From Spartinivicinus marinus (GTDB taxonomy: Bacteria; Pseudomonadota; Gammaproteobacteria; Pseudomonadales; Zooshikellaceae), in contig NZ_JAPJZK010000001.1 in assembly GCF_026309355.1 (NCBI RefSeq), positions 496,001-560,000 of the forward strand: a DNA stretch of 64,000 nucleotides. Direction: 5' to 3'. The stretch's first letter is position 1; each line of letters starts with the position of its first letter. The notes below the pieces were generated by a model. It had not been told where the DNA came from. It did no database searches and worked only from the letters and a program-made list of their open reading frames with translations. A program made the position numbers and the translations under genes. Positions 41,753-49,948 of the stretch are shown here, one piece after another.

Positions 41753-42745
41753 TCACAGTCCTAGGTTAAACCGCCAGCTGGTATCATCCCAGTCTAATTC
41801 GCTAGTGTTGGCTGGGCCGACCGGTTGAGTTTGTTTTTCAGCCGCAAATTTTTGAGCATTACGCATCCAGTTTCTCCAAGCCGATGCCCAACACTTGAAC
41901 GTCGAACCCTTGGCTCGGTGGTAATCCAAGAATTTTTCAGTTTCAGCCACGAGATTTACCTGGATTAATTTTTCGTTAGCCCACTGAACCAGCTCGGGAG
42001 TCAACTGGAATTTTTCCGGTGCCTGGGTGGCTCGTTTGGTTGGCGATCGAGTTCGAGATTTCGAAATCGTGTTGGTTGGGTTTTCCCCCTGGGGGGGGAC
42101 CATAGGGGGGATATTGTTTTTTGGTATAGTGTTTTTTGTCTTTTGTGTCTGGCTGATTTCTGCTAGTTTTTGTGGCCGGTTTCTGCTAGTCGAGTAGCCG
42201 TTTTCTGCTAGTTTTTCGTTTTCATTTGTAGCGGTTTTCGGCCACTTTTGTAGCGAATTTCCGCTAGTTTTTTGGCCGGTTTCTGCTAGTTTTGGCTCTT
42301 CAGTAGTAGCCATTTTCTGCCAGTTTTGTGGCCGATTTCTGCTAGTTTTGACTGTCTTAGGTTTTTGATAGATCCACTCAGATGTCACTAAATTGATACC
42401 CTTATTTCTCCCTTTCGTAAATAAAATATTTCTCGCTTTTAATATCCGTAAATCTGCATAGATATGTGAAATATCCCCCTCATAATGAATTAACTCGGCA
42501 ATTTGTTGAGGTGCAATCCAATCCACTTCAAGATTGAAACCAATGGTTTTTCGGATAACTGCCATCAGGATTCGAAACTGACGACCACTAACATCTAAGC
42601 GCGAAATAGCTTCTATTAACTCATTAGCAATTCGCATGTATCCATTATTAATATCCACTTTGACCGACTCCCCCTGCTTCCTAAACTCCGGTTTTTCACT
42701 ACTAGGAAAAGCTAAAACTTTGCATGATTCAGAAAGTTGATTCAT
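41753..42745 (-). CDS. Replication initiator O-like, with the origin inside the gene
   Basis: 330 aa. N-terminal winged-helix phage replication O domain: NNGYMRIANELIEAISRLDV, then SGRQFRILMAVIRKTIGFNL (about 34-75). The middle (about 133-205) is repetitive (SRNRPQNWQKMA, SGNSLQKWPKTA, SRNRPQKLAEIS) because the DNA encodes iterons. The C-terminal LDYHRAKGSTFKCWASAWRN WMRN segment is typical of O-like C-domains. Binds the iterons and recruits P-DnaB. Confidence 0.9.
   Translation of the reverse strand: MNQLSESCKVLAFPSSEKPEFRKQGESVKVDINNGYMRIANELIEAISRLDVSGRQFRILMAVIRKTIGFNLEVDWIAPQQIAELIHYEGDISHIYADLRILKARNILFTKGRNKGINLVTSEWIYQKPKTVKTSRNRPQNWQKMATTEEPKLAETGQKTSGNSLQKWPKTATNENEKLAENGYSTSRNRPQKLAEISQTQKTKNTIPKNNIPPMVPPQGENPTNTISKSRTRSPTKRATQAPEKFQLTPELVQWANEKLIQVNLVAETEKFLDYHRAKGSTFKCWASAWRNWMRNAQKFAAEKQTQPVGPANTSELDWDDTSWRFNLGL
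42150..42345. repeat. Phage replication origin: eight 17-bp iterons inside the O-like gene
   Basis: Consensus TRGCCGRTTTCTGCTAG. Copies at 42150-42166, 42173-42189, 42195-42211, 42229-42245 (variant), 42251-42267, 42273-42289, 42307-42323 and 42329-42345. Start-to-start spacing is 22-23 bp, or 34 bp in two places, so copies keep nearly the same helical face. The units are partly palindromic (TAGC...GCTA). A T-rich stretch flanks the left side (42113-42150). Lambda ori has the same plan: iterons inside O next to an AT-rich part. Confidence 0.9.
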
Positions 42746-42792
42746 ACTTATATCTCCAACACTAAAATTAAAAGCTGCTTTTCTGGATATGC

Positions 42793-43398
42793 TCAGCTGG
42801 ATTGGCAGCTTTTTTCTTTCTTCAGTGAAATAAACGGGTAATTTGTTTCTAAGGCTTCAACAGCCGCTTGAGTGGTTGCAGCCGATTCTTTTAATTCACG
42901 ATGGGCATTTTTTACAGCATCTGCCGTTGGGTTATGGCCCAGCTCAATCACTGATAGTTGAGCCTCCATATTTTCTTTGGTTAATCGGGCTGCCATGGTT
43001 TGACTGCAAATACCTTCACTACTGGATTGTTTAACCCCGATATAAACACCGGCAACATCGTATACTTCGTTTAAATAAGCCATACGTAGATCAAGAGGCA
43101 AGGCAGCTACTATTACTGCTTCAACAAAAAATAATTTGCTGGGCGAGGGCTTGACTTCTTCATAATAACCAAGCCATCTAAAAATTTTTTGTGCATGTGT
43201 ACGCATATCATTAGACACATCATTGGTCCGTAAAAATTGAATGCCCTCCTTTATTAAGGCTTCATCAAAGTTTAATTCATAAAAAATTTTTACAATTTCT
43301 TCACCTACAAGGGAGCGTGACATTTTGGGATGATCTAACCACCGATGAATATACTTAAGTAACAAAGTAATTCTGTTTCTATGTGAAACGTAGTTCAT
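42793..43398 (-). CDS. Unknown early phage protein (possibly CII/YdaT-like)
   Basis: 201 aa. Mostly helical. First 90 residues contain RWLDHPKMSRSLVGEEIVKI and AQKIFRWLGYYEEVKPSPSK; the middle has LPLDLRMAYLNEVYDVAGVY. No clear family. Position after the YdaS-type Cro and before the O-like gene is where CII or YdaT regulators sit, and the FRWL/LPLDLR pattern is weakly like YdaT; this is a guess. Start ATG 43398 without a strong ribosome-binding site. Confidence 0.6.
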   Translation of the reverse strand: MNYVSHRNRITLLLKYIHRWLDHPKMSRSLVGEEIVKIFYELNFDEALIKEGIQFLRTNDVSNDMRTHAQKIFRWLGYYEEVKPSPSKLFFVEAVIVAALPLDLRMAYLNEVYDVAGVYIGVKQSSSEGICSQTMAARLTKENMEAQLSVIELGHNPTADAVKNAHRELKESAATTQAAVEALETNYPFISLKKEKSCQSS

Positions 43399-43433
43399 GA
43401 TTTACCTCCATGGCTTATTTATAGTCTTCCTAT

Positions 43434-43640
43434 CTACTTGTTAGTTTTTTCATGATCATCAAGCAGTTCATCTACAGTCACTAAACCATTTGTGGCTTTA
43501 GAAACAGCACGAATAAACTTTGCAGGAACTTGGTTATGCCTATTCAACCAATGCCACACATTTGATTGTTGTATCCCTATCAAACGGGCTAATGCAGTTT
43601 GTCCTCCAACAAGTTCAACTGCTCTTTCAATTGCTGTCAT
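43434..43640 (-). CDS. Cro-like regulator, YdaS family
   Basis: 68 aa. Helix-turn-helix of the YdaS/Cro type: AIERAVELVGGQTALARLIG, then IQQSNVWHWLNRHNQVPAKF and VTVDELLDDHEK. First gene of the leftward (lytic) transcript, divergent from the CI-like repressor across an operator region with two dyads. Expected to compete with the repressor for those sites. Confidence 0.88.
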   Translation of the reverse strand: MTAIERAVELVGGQTALARLIGIQQSNVWHWLNRHNQVPAKFIRAVSKATNGLVTVDELLDDHEKTNK

Positions 43641-43660
43641 ATAGTTATCTCCTCCCTAAC

Positions 43661-43713
43661 TATAACTAAAGTTATATACAGATTAAAACCAAAGTAATTT
43701 GAAGTCAATTACT
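43661..43713. promoter_or_regulatory. Operators between cro-like and repressor genes
   Basis: Two dyads: TATAACTAAAGTTATA (43661-43676, perfect 16 bp) and AGTAATT-N7-AATTACT (43693-43713). The stretch AACCAAAGTAATT at 43687-43699 recurs inverted at 44475-44487. Confidence 0.7.
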
Positions 43714-43733
43714 AATGTTGTAACAATAGAAAG

Positions 43734-44354
43734 ATGAACATTGGCGAACGAATCAAACTAAGACGCAAAGAGCTGGGGCTAACCCAGGAACAACTTGCAC
43801 GCATGGTAAATGTTTCTCAGGCAGCTATTCATAAGCTTGAAGAAGGGCGAACTAGACAACCCAGAAACATTCTCGACCTAGCTAGTGCATTAAAGTGCCA
43901 ACCAGAGTGGCTGCTCCATGGAGGTGATGAGCCTGTCATCTTGCCTGTTACTCCAATCAGTGCACCCATAGGCCTTTACCCAATTATCAGCTGGGAACAG
44001 GCTTCTCAGTGGCCAAATATTTCAACCAATCAACTAAGCCTCCTAGAGCACCTACCTTGCGGTGTTCAATGCAGTGAGCAAGCTTTTATTCTTGAGGTGC
44101 AAGGCATAAGCATGGAACCCATCTTTCAAGAGGGTGAAATGATATATGTTGACCCCCAAGTTGAACCTAAAAGCGGCAAGTATGTTGTTGCCCAGCCCAA
44201 CAAAACTAGCGATGTAACTTTTAAACAGCTTTTCATTGAAGGCAGCAATAAATACTTAAAGTCAGCAAATCCTAACTGGCCTGAGCAAATAACACATCTT
44301 GATGCCAGTTCACGCATCATTGGTACTGTTATCTTTTCTGGACGGCGTTACTAG
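43734..44354 (+). CDS. CI-type prophage repressor (XRE HTH + S24 peptidase)
   Basis: 206 aa. N-terminal HTH (IGERIKLRRKELGLTQEQLA, VSQAAIHKLEEGRTRQPRNI; about 1-50). C-terminal S24 autoprotease: S126 in GISMEPIF and K164 in TFKQL; a C-G bond at 109-110 is a plausible cleavage site. Maintains lysogeny and would be inactivated through RecA. Divergent from the YdaS-type Cro; plus-strand early genes follow. Confidence 0.94.
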   Translation: MNIGERIKLRRKELGLTQEQLARMVNVSQAAIHKLEEGRTRQPRNILDLASALKCQPEWLLHGGDEPVILPVTPISAPIGLYPIISWEQASQWPNISTNQLSLLEHLPCGVQCSEQAFILEVQGISMEPIFQEGEMIYVDPQVEPKSGKYVVAQPNKTSDVTFKQLFIEGSNKYLKSANPNWPEQITHLDASSRIIGTVIFSGRRY

Positions 44355-44474
44355 CCCCAACCTATAACACCAGCAGCCTACCCGAAGCGCCCAGCACTGA
44401 TGGCGCCTTCCCCCTGTTTACAACTTTTCTTATTAACTTCTCCAAAAAAATATTACTTTTATCATTGACACCAT

Positions 44475-44487
44475 AATTACTTTGGTT
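44475..44487. promoter_or_regulatory. Second repressor operator, upstream of plus-strand early genes
   Basis: AATTACTTTGGTT, the exact inverse of AACCAAAGTAATT at 43687-43699. It lies 45 bases before the ATG at 44532, so the repressor probably controls the recombination genes as well as the lytic transcript. Confidence 0.65.
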
Positions 44488-44531
44488 ATATTTTATTACT
44501 GAACGCAGCTTAAACAGTATGGAGAAGCATC

Positions 44532-44717
44532 ATGCGCAGGAAGAGAAACAGCAGGCGTACGACCTTCACAGTATCAAGATACATGGCAACCCCCAACAGG
44601 GCAGCCACTAATAATGATCGCCTAAGCGCTTATAAAAAGCGTCAGGAAAAATATTGGCAAGCTTACAACACCTTAGGCCAGCCAATTAAATTCCCACTCC
44701 CCATAATAAAAATATAA
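44532..44717 (+). CDS. Small basic early phage protein (61 aa)
   Basis: ATG 44532 after GGAGAA. Very basic N-terminus (RRKRNSRRTTFTVSRYM), then NNDRLSAYKKRQEKYWQAYN and a hydrophobic end. Not recognised. First gene of the plus-strand early run after the operator at 44475, ten bases before the next start. Confidence 0.6.
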   Translation: MRRKRNSRRTTFTVSRYMATPNRAATNNDRLSAYKKRQEKYWQAYNTLGQPIKFPLPIIKI

Positions 44718-44727
44718 GGAGCTTATT

Positions 44728-45054
44728 ATGCAATGCCGCGTTATGGCGGACTTAGACCGCTATTACCAAAAACAAGAACAACTGGAAAATGCTTTTCTAA
44801 TTAAAGAAATTGATATTAAACAAACGGCAAAAGATTTATTAAACGACACACCCGTAAGATTTTTCAACCAGACATGGACGTTTGATGATGTCTATGATCA
44901 TGCCGCTGGTACAAGTAAATTTACTGACATCACCAAAAGCATGGCCTGCCATGCCAATAATCCAGAGGATTTAAATAAAACATTAAATCAATATCGCCAA
45001 CTACTAATTGAGTCAGCTTTCGAACTCGCGTGTATCATTCATGGAGAGGATTAA
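44728..45054 (+). CDS. Hypothetical early phage protein (108 aa)
   Basis: ATG 44728 with AAGGAG seven bases upstream. Acidic, mostly helical: ADLDRYYQKQEQLENAFLIK, then WTFDDVYDHAAGTSKFTDIT, ending FELACIIHGED. No family recognised. Its stop precedes the exonuclease start by one base, so it belongs to the recombination operon. Confidence 0.65.
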   Translation: MQCRVMADLDRYYQKQEQLENAFLIKEIDIKQTAKDLLNDTPVRFFNQTWTFDDVYDHAAGTSKFTDITKSMACHANNPEDLNKTLNQYRQLLIESAFELACIIHGED

Positions 45055-45055
45055 A

Positions 45056-46057
45056 ATGGATATTGACGCAAAAATTCATAATGAATATGTCACTAACTTA
45101 GCAGCTCAACATAATGTAGCCGAAATGTCAGAGGAAGAAGCCTGGCACTTTAATCGTCGAATGGGTATGGGTGGTTCGGATATTGGCGCTATTTTAGGAT
45201 TAAATCCATATAAAACGCCGCTACAGGTGTGGAAGGAAAAAGTCGGTGAAGTGGGTCCTGATCAAGCAGGTGAAGCAGCCTACTGGGGCACTCAACTAGA
45301 ACCCGTCGTTGCCCAGGAATATACCAAACGCACAGGCCATAAAATACAGCGCATCAATCGTGTTATTCATCATGCCGACATGCCCTGGATGGCCGCGAAT
45401 ATTGACCGGATTATTTGGCAAAATGGTAAAGCGCCCGTTGTTAAAAATAAAATTCGCTCCAAACATTTATTAGAGTGCAAAACCGCAAGTCCTTTTGCCA
45501 AAGAATGGGGAGAAGAAAACACCGACGAAATTCCCCACTCCTATTGGCTGCAATGCACCTGGTACCTAGCTACCTTAAATGCCGATATTTGTGATGTGGC
45601 TTTATTAAAAGGCGGCCAACAATATTTGCAATACCGGGTTGAGCGTAATCCACAAGTCGAAACCATGATGATCGAACGTGCTCGCCAATTTTGGGTTGAT
45701 CATGTGATTGCTGGTGTGCCACCTGAACCAACCGCCTTAAATGAAGTGAATGAATTTTTCAAAAAGGATAATGGCCAGTCGGTTTTAGCCGACCATGAAA
45801 CGCAAGTGTCTATTGAAAAATTAAAAGAACTGAAAAGTAAAATTAAGGCTCTCGAAAAACTAGCCGACGTACACGAAACCAAAATTAAAAAGTGCTTGGG
45901 TGAGGCCGCTAATTTAATTGATAACCACGGCAACAAAATAGCTACCTGGAAAGCACAAAATTCCAATCGATTCGATGGCAAAGGTTTTAAAGCAGCACAC
46001 CCAGCACTAGCCAAGAAGTTCATGAAACAAAACCAAAGCCGGGTATTTCGCCTTTAA
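45056..46057 (+). CDS. YqaJ-type viral recombinase (phage exonuclease)
   Basis: 333 aa from ATG 45056 (GGAGAGGA upstream); longer starts lie inside the previous gene. Lambda-exonuclease-like fold: RRMGMGGSDIGAILGLNPYK (about 37-57), TPLQVWKEKVGEV, YWGTQLEPVVAQEYTKRTGH, catalytic-region LLECKTASPFAKEWGE and HSYWLQCTWYLATLN. Digests 5' strands for recombination together with RecT downstream. C-terminal segment helical. Confidence 0.94.
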   Translation: MDIDAKIHNEYVTNLAAQHNVAEMSEEEAWHFNRRMGMGGSDIGAILGLNPYKTPLQVWKEKVGEVGPDQAGEAAYWGTQLEPVVAQEYTKRTGHKIQRINRVIHHADMPWMAANIDRIIWQNGKAPVVKNKIRSKHLLECKTASPFAKEWGEENTDEIPHSYWLQCTWYLATLNADICDVALLKGGQQYLQYRVERNPQVETMMIERARQFWVDHVIAGVPPEPTALNEVNEFFKKDNGQSVLADHETQVSIEKLKELKSKIKALEKLADVHETKIKKCLGEAANLIDNHGNKIATWKAQNSNRFDGKGFKAAHPALAKKFMKQNQSRVFRL

Positions 46058-46117
46058 CAACAGCCCCTCATAACCAGGGTAAAAACAGGAAACGCCACAC
46101 CACCAAAGGACAAGACG

Positions 46118-46984
46118 ATGAGTAGAAGCCAACAAATTACCCAAGCCCTAAACCAACAGCCTTTAACTCAGGTTAACAACAAGAAACCATTGCCTACCAC
46201 CATTGATGGCATGTTGAAAGACAAACGGTTTTTAAATCAAATTCAGGCGGCTTTACCTAAGCATATGACACCCGAGCGGATGTCTCGCATTGCTCTGACC
46301 GAAATTCGTAAAAATAAAATGCTAGGTGAATGCGACCCCCTCTCCTTGTTTGGCGCCATTGTGCAATCCGCTCAGCTGGGTTTAGAAGTCGGTTCAGGAT
46401 TAGGCCACTCCTACCTTATACCCTTTCGCAATCGCCGGGCTAATCGAGTGGATGTGCAGTTTATTGTCGGCTATCGCGGCATGATTGACCTGGCTCGTCG
46501 CTCAGGCCAGATCATTTCCTTACAAGCCCATGCAGTTTATGAAGGTGATGAATTTGATTTTGCTTATGGCCTAGAAGAGCGTTTACACCATATCCCAACC
46601 AGTGACACTTTAAACCGCGGTAGTATGTTAGGTGTTTATGCCCTGGCCAAATTAAAAGACGGTGGCCACCAAATCGAGGTAATGTGGAAGCCTGAAGTAG
46701 ATGAAGTACGTCGCCAATCCAAAGCCGCAGACTCTGGCCCCTGGAAAACTCACTATGAAGAAATGGCCAAGAAAACCGTCATCCGTCGTTTATTTAAATA
46801 CCTGCCTGTCAGTGTCGAGATGCAAAAAGCGGTCACCTTGGAAGAGCAAGCCCATAGTGGTGAAAGCCAAGATCATAAATCCTTATTTGATGATGCTAAT
46901 GTGTTTGAAGGCGAATATAGCGAAGAGCCAGAGAATAAAAAGGAGCTGGTTGATACAGAAACAGGGGAAGTTATTCAAAGTTAG
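46118..46984 (+). CDS. recT: RecT-family single-strand annealing protein
   Basis: 288 aa, normal for RecT. Features: LNQIQAALPKHMTPERMSRI, ALTEIRKNKMLGECDPLSLF, GAIVQSAQLGLEVGSGLGHS, FIVGYRGMIDLARRSGQI and WKTHYEEMAKKTVIRRLFKY. Works with the YqaJ exonuclease to anneal strands. Acidic C-terminus. Intact. Confidence 0.95.
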   Translation: MSRSQQITQALNQQPLTQVNNKKPLPTTIDGMLKDKRFLNQIQAALPKHMTPERMSRIALTEIRKNKMLGECDPLSLFGAIVQSAQLGLEVGSGLGHSYLIPFRNRRANRVDVQFIVGYRGMIDLARRSGQIISLQAHAVYEGDEFDFAYGLEERLHHIPTSDTLNRGSMLGVYALAKLKDGGHQIEVMWKPEVDEVRRQSKAADSGPWKTHYEEMAKKTVIRRLFKYLPVSVEMQKAVTLEEQAHSGESQDHKSLFDDANVFEGEYSEEPENKKELVDTETGEVIQS

Positions 46985-47073
46985 TAGCAGAGAGAATCAA
47001 GTGAATTACCTCCCCTTTTAAAACTGGCAAAAAATAAGGCTTAGGAATCAAATGAACGATAACACTTTATTCA

Positions 47074-48692
47074 CTCGATTCCGAAGTTTTTAATGCTTGA
47101 CTAGCACGATGAGAGAGATTCAGAAGACTGGACTACAGGTATTGCTCCATTTCTTCGCCTAGCAAAGAACGATCAACACGACACCTGCAGACCAGTGATG
47201 GTGTAGTATATCGCGCTTGTATTTCAATAGCGACTTGATGACGACTTGTGTTGATTACCCCTATTCCCCATGTGATAAAGTTTGTTCAAACTCTAAACGA
47301 CACCTTGACTGTTTCTTTTCAATCTCCTGGATTAAGTCGTATCCAGTGTCGCTGGTTAACTATTATGCTGATGGGAATTGGTGTCACTGGTGTATTTTGC
47401 TGGGCTGTTTTTGAGCGGTGTAGCTTAGGAGCATTCAAGCAGGACCAATTACGTTGGATGTTTTACCATAGTAAAATTGCCTGGTCATTGTTGTTGCAAG
47501 CCAGTGTCCGACAAGTACTCAATCACTATCATATTACGAGAGGAGTACTCATTTTTGACGATAGTGATAAAGTCCGCTCCAAGAGAACACGACGTATTAA
47601 AGGTGTGCATAAAATAAAACATAAAAAATCCGGCGGCTATGTTCAAGGGCAAGAGCTAGTGTTTATGCTACTGGTGACACCTGTAGCTACCTTACCGATT
47701 GCTTTTCGCTTTTATACACCTGATCCAGCGTTAAGTGCTTGGCGTCAGAAAAATAAAGCCCTAAAGAGGCTGGGTATTCCTGGAAAAGAAAGACCCAAAA
47801 AACCTAAGCCCAACCCAGATTATCCGACCAAACAAGCTTTAGCACTTGAGATGGTTGAAGCATTTTCATTGTCATTTTCTGATATAAAGATTAATGCGGT
47901 CATTGCTGATGCACTGTATAGCACAGCAGAATTCATGGATAAGGCTTCCATTGCGACGGGTGGTGCTCAAGTGGTGAGTCAATTACGCTCCAATCAACTA
48001 ATCCTTTCCCAAGGAAAAAAAGTACGACTTACACATTACTTTGCACGCCAAACAGGCGTCGATACCAAGTTAATTATCCGAGGCCAAAAAACACAGTCAA
48101 TCACCATGCTGGCGGCTCGGGTTTATGTGAAAGCCCATGGTAAAAAGCGGTTTGTGGTTGCTTTGAAATATGAGGGAGAAAAAAATTATCGATATCTAGT
48201 GGCATCCGACATGTCCTGGCGGCATGGTGATATTGCTAGGGTTTATACATTGAGATGGTTAGTTGAGGTTTTCATTGAGGACTGGAAGCAACATGCTGGC
48301 TGGAACCGATTGGCCAAACAACAAGGCGAAGAAGGATCAACGCGAGGCGTGATCATGAGCCTGCTGTACGACCATATGTTACTGCTACATCCAGAGCAAT
48401 CCGTCCGCCTTGAAAATAAGCAGCCCGGGCTTCCTGTTGGCTGTTTGACTGAGCGAATCAAAACAGAAGCCCTAATAAAAACTGTAGAAGCAGTTGTCAC
48501 GGCTGATGAACCAAAACAGCAACTGAAAGCCTTTACCGCTGCAATAATCAGTGTGCTTCCTGAGCGCCGCTCGAAAAAGCATTTAGCGGGTTTAGATTTG
48601 GGCAAACAAGAGCCCACTGACTCATTAAAATACAGAGCGGCTGCATAAATAAATTAGCAGTTATGTCAACCTAAAAAAACTTCGGAATCGAG
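47074..48692. mobile_element. IS4-family element with TATTCA target duplication
   Basis: Inverted ends CTCGATTCCGAAGTTTTT (47074-47091) and its complement ending at 48692. TATTCA flanks both sides (47068-47073 and 48693-48698). 1619 bp, one transposase gene. Inserted in a small early phage gene. Confidence 0.93.
47248..48648 (+). CDS. IS4-family DDE transposase
   Basis: 466 aa from GTG 47248 (a later start is possible). Catalytic core: LIFDDSDKVRSKRTR, AVIADALYSTAEFM, and YTLRWLVEVFIEDWK, which fits the IS4 signature Y-(2)-R-(3)-E-(6)-K. C-terminal segment with ERRSKKHLAGLDL. Intact. Confidence 0.9.
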   Translation: MLITPIPHVIKFVQTLNDTLTVSFQSPGLSRIQCRWLTIMLMGIGVTGVFCWAVFERCSLGAFKQDQLRWMFYHSKIAWSLLLQASVRQVLNHYHITRGVLIFDDSDKVRSKRTRRIKGVHKIKHKKSGGYVQGQELVFMLLVTPVATLPIAFRFYTPDPALSAWRQKNKALKRLGIPGKERPKKPKPNPDYPTKQALALEMVEAFSLSFSDIKINAVIADALYSTAEFMDKASIATGGAQVVSQLRSNQLILSQGKKVRLTHYFARQTGVDTKLIIRGQKTQSITMLAARVYVKAHGKKRFVVALKYEGEKNYRYLVASDMSWRHGDIARVYTLRWLVEVFIEDWKQHAGWNRLAKQQGEEGSTRGVIMSLLYDHMLLLHPEQSVRLENKQPGLPVGCLTERIKTEALIKTVEAVVTADEPKQQLKAFTAAIISVLPERRSKKHLAGLDLGKQEPTDSLKYRAAA

Positions 48693-49085
48693 TATTCAGC
48701 AAAACCATTGCCGAGTTTAGTAAAGGCTGTCTAGACGCAGAATTAACCGAAAAGATATCCAAGGTGGTTAAAGCTGTTAGAAAAACTAGAAAGGCAGAGT
48801 CTATTACACTGCAGTTAAAAATCAATATGTTTGACTCTGTGGAAGAAGACCCCGTAAAAATAACACCAGTAATCAAATTAGTGGTTCCTGAGGAAGATCC
48901 ACTGCAAGATGTTTTATGGTCCACAGCAGATGGTGATTTACTTAAACATGACCCGGACCAATGCGAGTTAGACTTATCTTCAATCGAGCCGCAAAAATTC
49001 AATAAACGGTTAAATTAATTTTTATTCGTTTAGCAGTTTGCAGTCGCTAAACCCTCATAACACTTTTAATGCTAAGGATAGAAAA

Positions 49086-49316
49086 ATGAGCCTAAACACA
49101 GTAGAAGAAGTCGAATATGCATTAGCCAAACAAGTACCTGATATGAAAACTGGCTTTGTCATTAAAACCCACTACGGCAGCATAGATTTTAACGACATTA
49201 TCGAATACAGAGGTCACGACGAACTTAATAAAATAGTTAATTGTATAGAGCGAGTGTTGGAGCATCGGCTAAGAATTTTAAAACTAGATATATGCTCGAT
49301 TAACACTGCCAAATAA
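49086..49316 (+). CDS. Small hypothetical early phage protein (76 aa)
   Basis: ATG 49086 after AAGGATAG; an upstream in-frame start is less likely. NTVEEVEYALAKQVPDMKTG, then HYGSIDFNDIIEYRGHDELN. Mixed alpha/beta look, no family recognised. In the plus-strand early run between the IS-split gene and the excisionase. Confidence 0.6.
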   Translation: MSLNTVEEVEYALAKQVPDMKTGFVIKTHYGSIDFNDIIEYRGHDELNKIVNCIERVLEHRLRILKLDICSINTAK

Positions 49317-49350
49317 TCCCCCAATTAAAAATAAATTAAGGAATAGAGTC

Positions 49351-49524
49351 ATGAAGAAATGGAGGCCTCGCGAATGTGTGATTCGCATTGATATGAAGCA
49401 CGATTATGACCTTATGAAAGCTTTTGGCAGGGCATACGCTGTCGGTCAGATGGAGGTTGCGGCATCGATAGCAAATCAGGCTATTTCAAAAATGATGGCT
49501 TCTGTAAAAAATAATAGCAATTAA
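49351..49524 (+). CDS. Small hypothetical early phage protein (57 aa)
   Basis: ATG 49351 with AAGGAA eleven bases upstream, TAA 49522-49524 followed by a T-run. RPRECVIRIDMKHDYDLMKA, then AYAVGQMEVAASIANQAISK: amphipathic helical, no family recognised. Clear ribosome-binding site and tight position between neighbours support it. Confidence 0.6.
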   Translation: MKKWRPRECVIRIDMKHDYDLMKAFGRAYAVGQMEVAASIANQAISKMMASVKNNSN

Positions 49525-49563
49525 TTTTTTTCTTAAGCTAAGTTTAAATACAGGGTGATTTCC

Positions 49564-49773
49564 ATGCAACTCGTTAAACTATCAACTTACCAAAAAGCAA
49601 AGTACCCCTTTGGCGATGGTCCATCAATGAAAACACTTCGTAAACAATGTATGGAAGGACTGTTACCAGGTGCCAGGAAAGAAGGGCGACTTTGGTATAT
49701 AGATTTAGATGTAAATACTGCTGCCAGTAGTGACCCATTAGTTGAGCAAGTATTAAATAGTATAGGCAGGTAA
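49564..49773 (+). CDS. xis: Phage excisionase
   Basis: 69 aa from ATG 49564. Winged-helix excisionase pattern: LVKLSTYQKAKYPFGDGPSM, KTLRKQCMEGLLPGARKEGR LWYIDLD. Ends right before the integrase start. Directs the integrase toward excision. With the integrase interrupted it has no obvious local partner. Confidence 0.85.
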   Translation: MQLVKLSTYQKAKYPFGDGPSMKTLRKQCMEGLLPGARKEGRLWYIDLDVNTAASSDPLVEQVLNSIGR

Positions 49774-49948
49774 ATGGCTTCTCGTCCCAGAAAGAAAAAG
49801 GGGCTATGCCCCAACCTTTATGAATACAAAGGTGGGTATCGCTATAAACACCCCATCACAAAAGAATGGCATCCTTTAGGCCGGGATAAGCCCCGAGCCA
49901 TAAAGGCTGCCCGTGAGTTAAACGCCATATTATTACCTAATCACGAAG

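Larger units (their letters stand above)
47052..49018 (+). pseudogene. Early phage protein split by an IS4-family element after codon 7
   Basis: Gene starts at ATG 47052 (AGGAATCA before it): MNDNTLF. After removal of the element (47074-48692) and one TATTCA copy the frame continues SKTIAEFSKGCLDAELTEKI and SKVVKAVRKTRKAESITLQL to TAA at 49018, about 112 aa. The protein is charged, with no recognised family. Place after recT suggests a recombination or single-strand DNA accessory role (inference). A truncated product could start at GTG 48764. Confidence 0.85.

Noticed and set aside
42150..42345. CRISPR array
   Set aside because: The units are 17 bp with 5-17 bp gaps inside a coding gene; they are origin iterons, not repeats with spacers.
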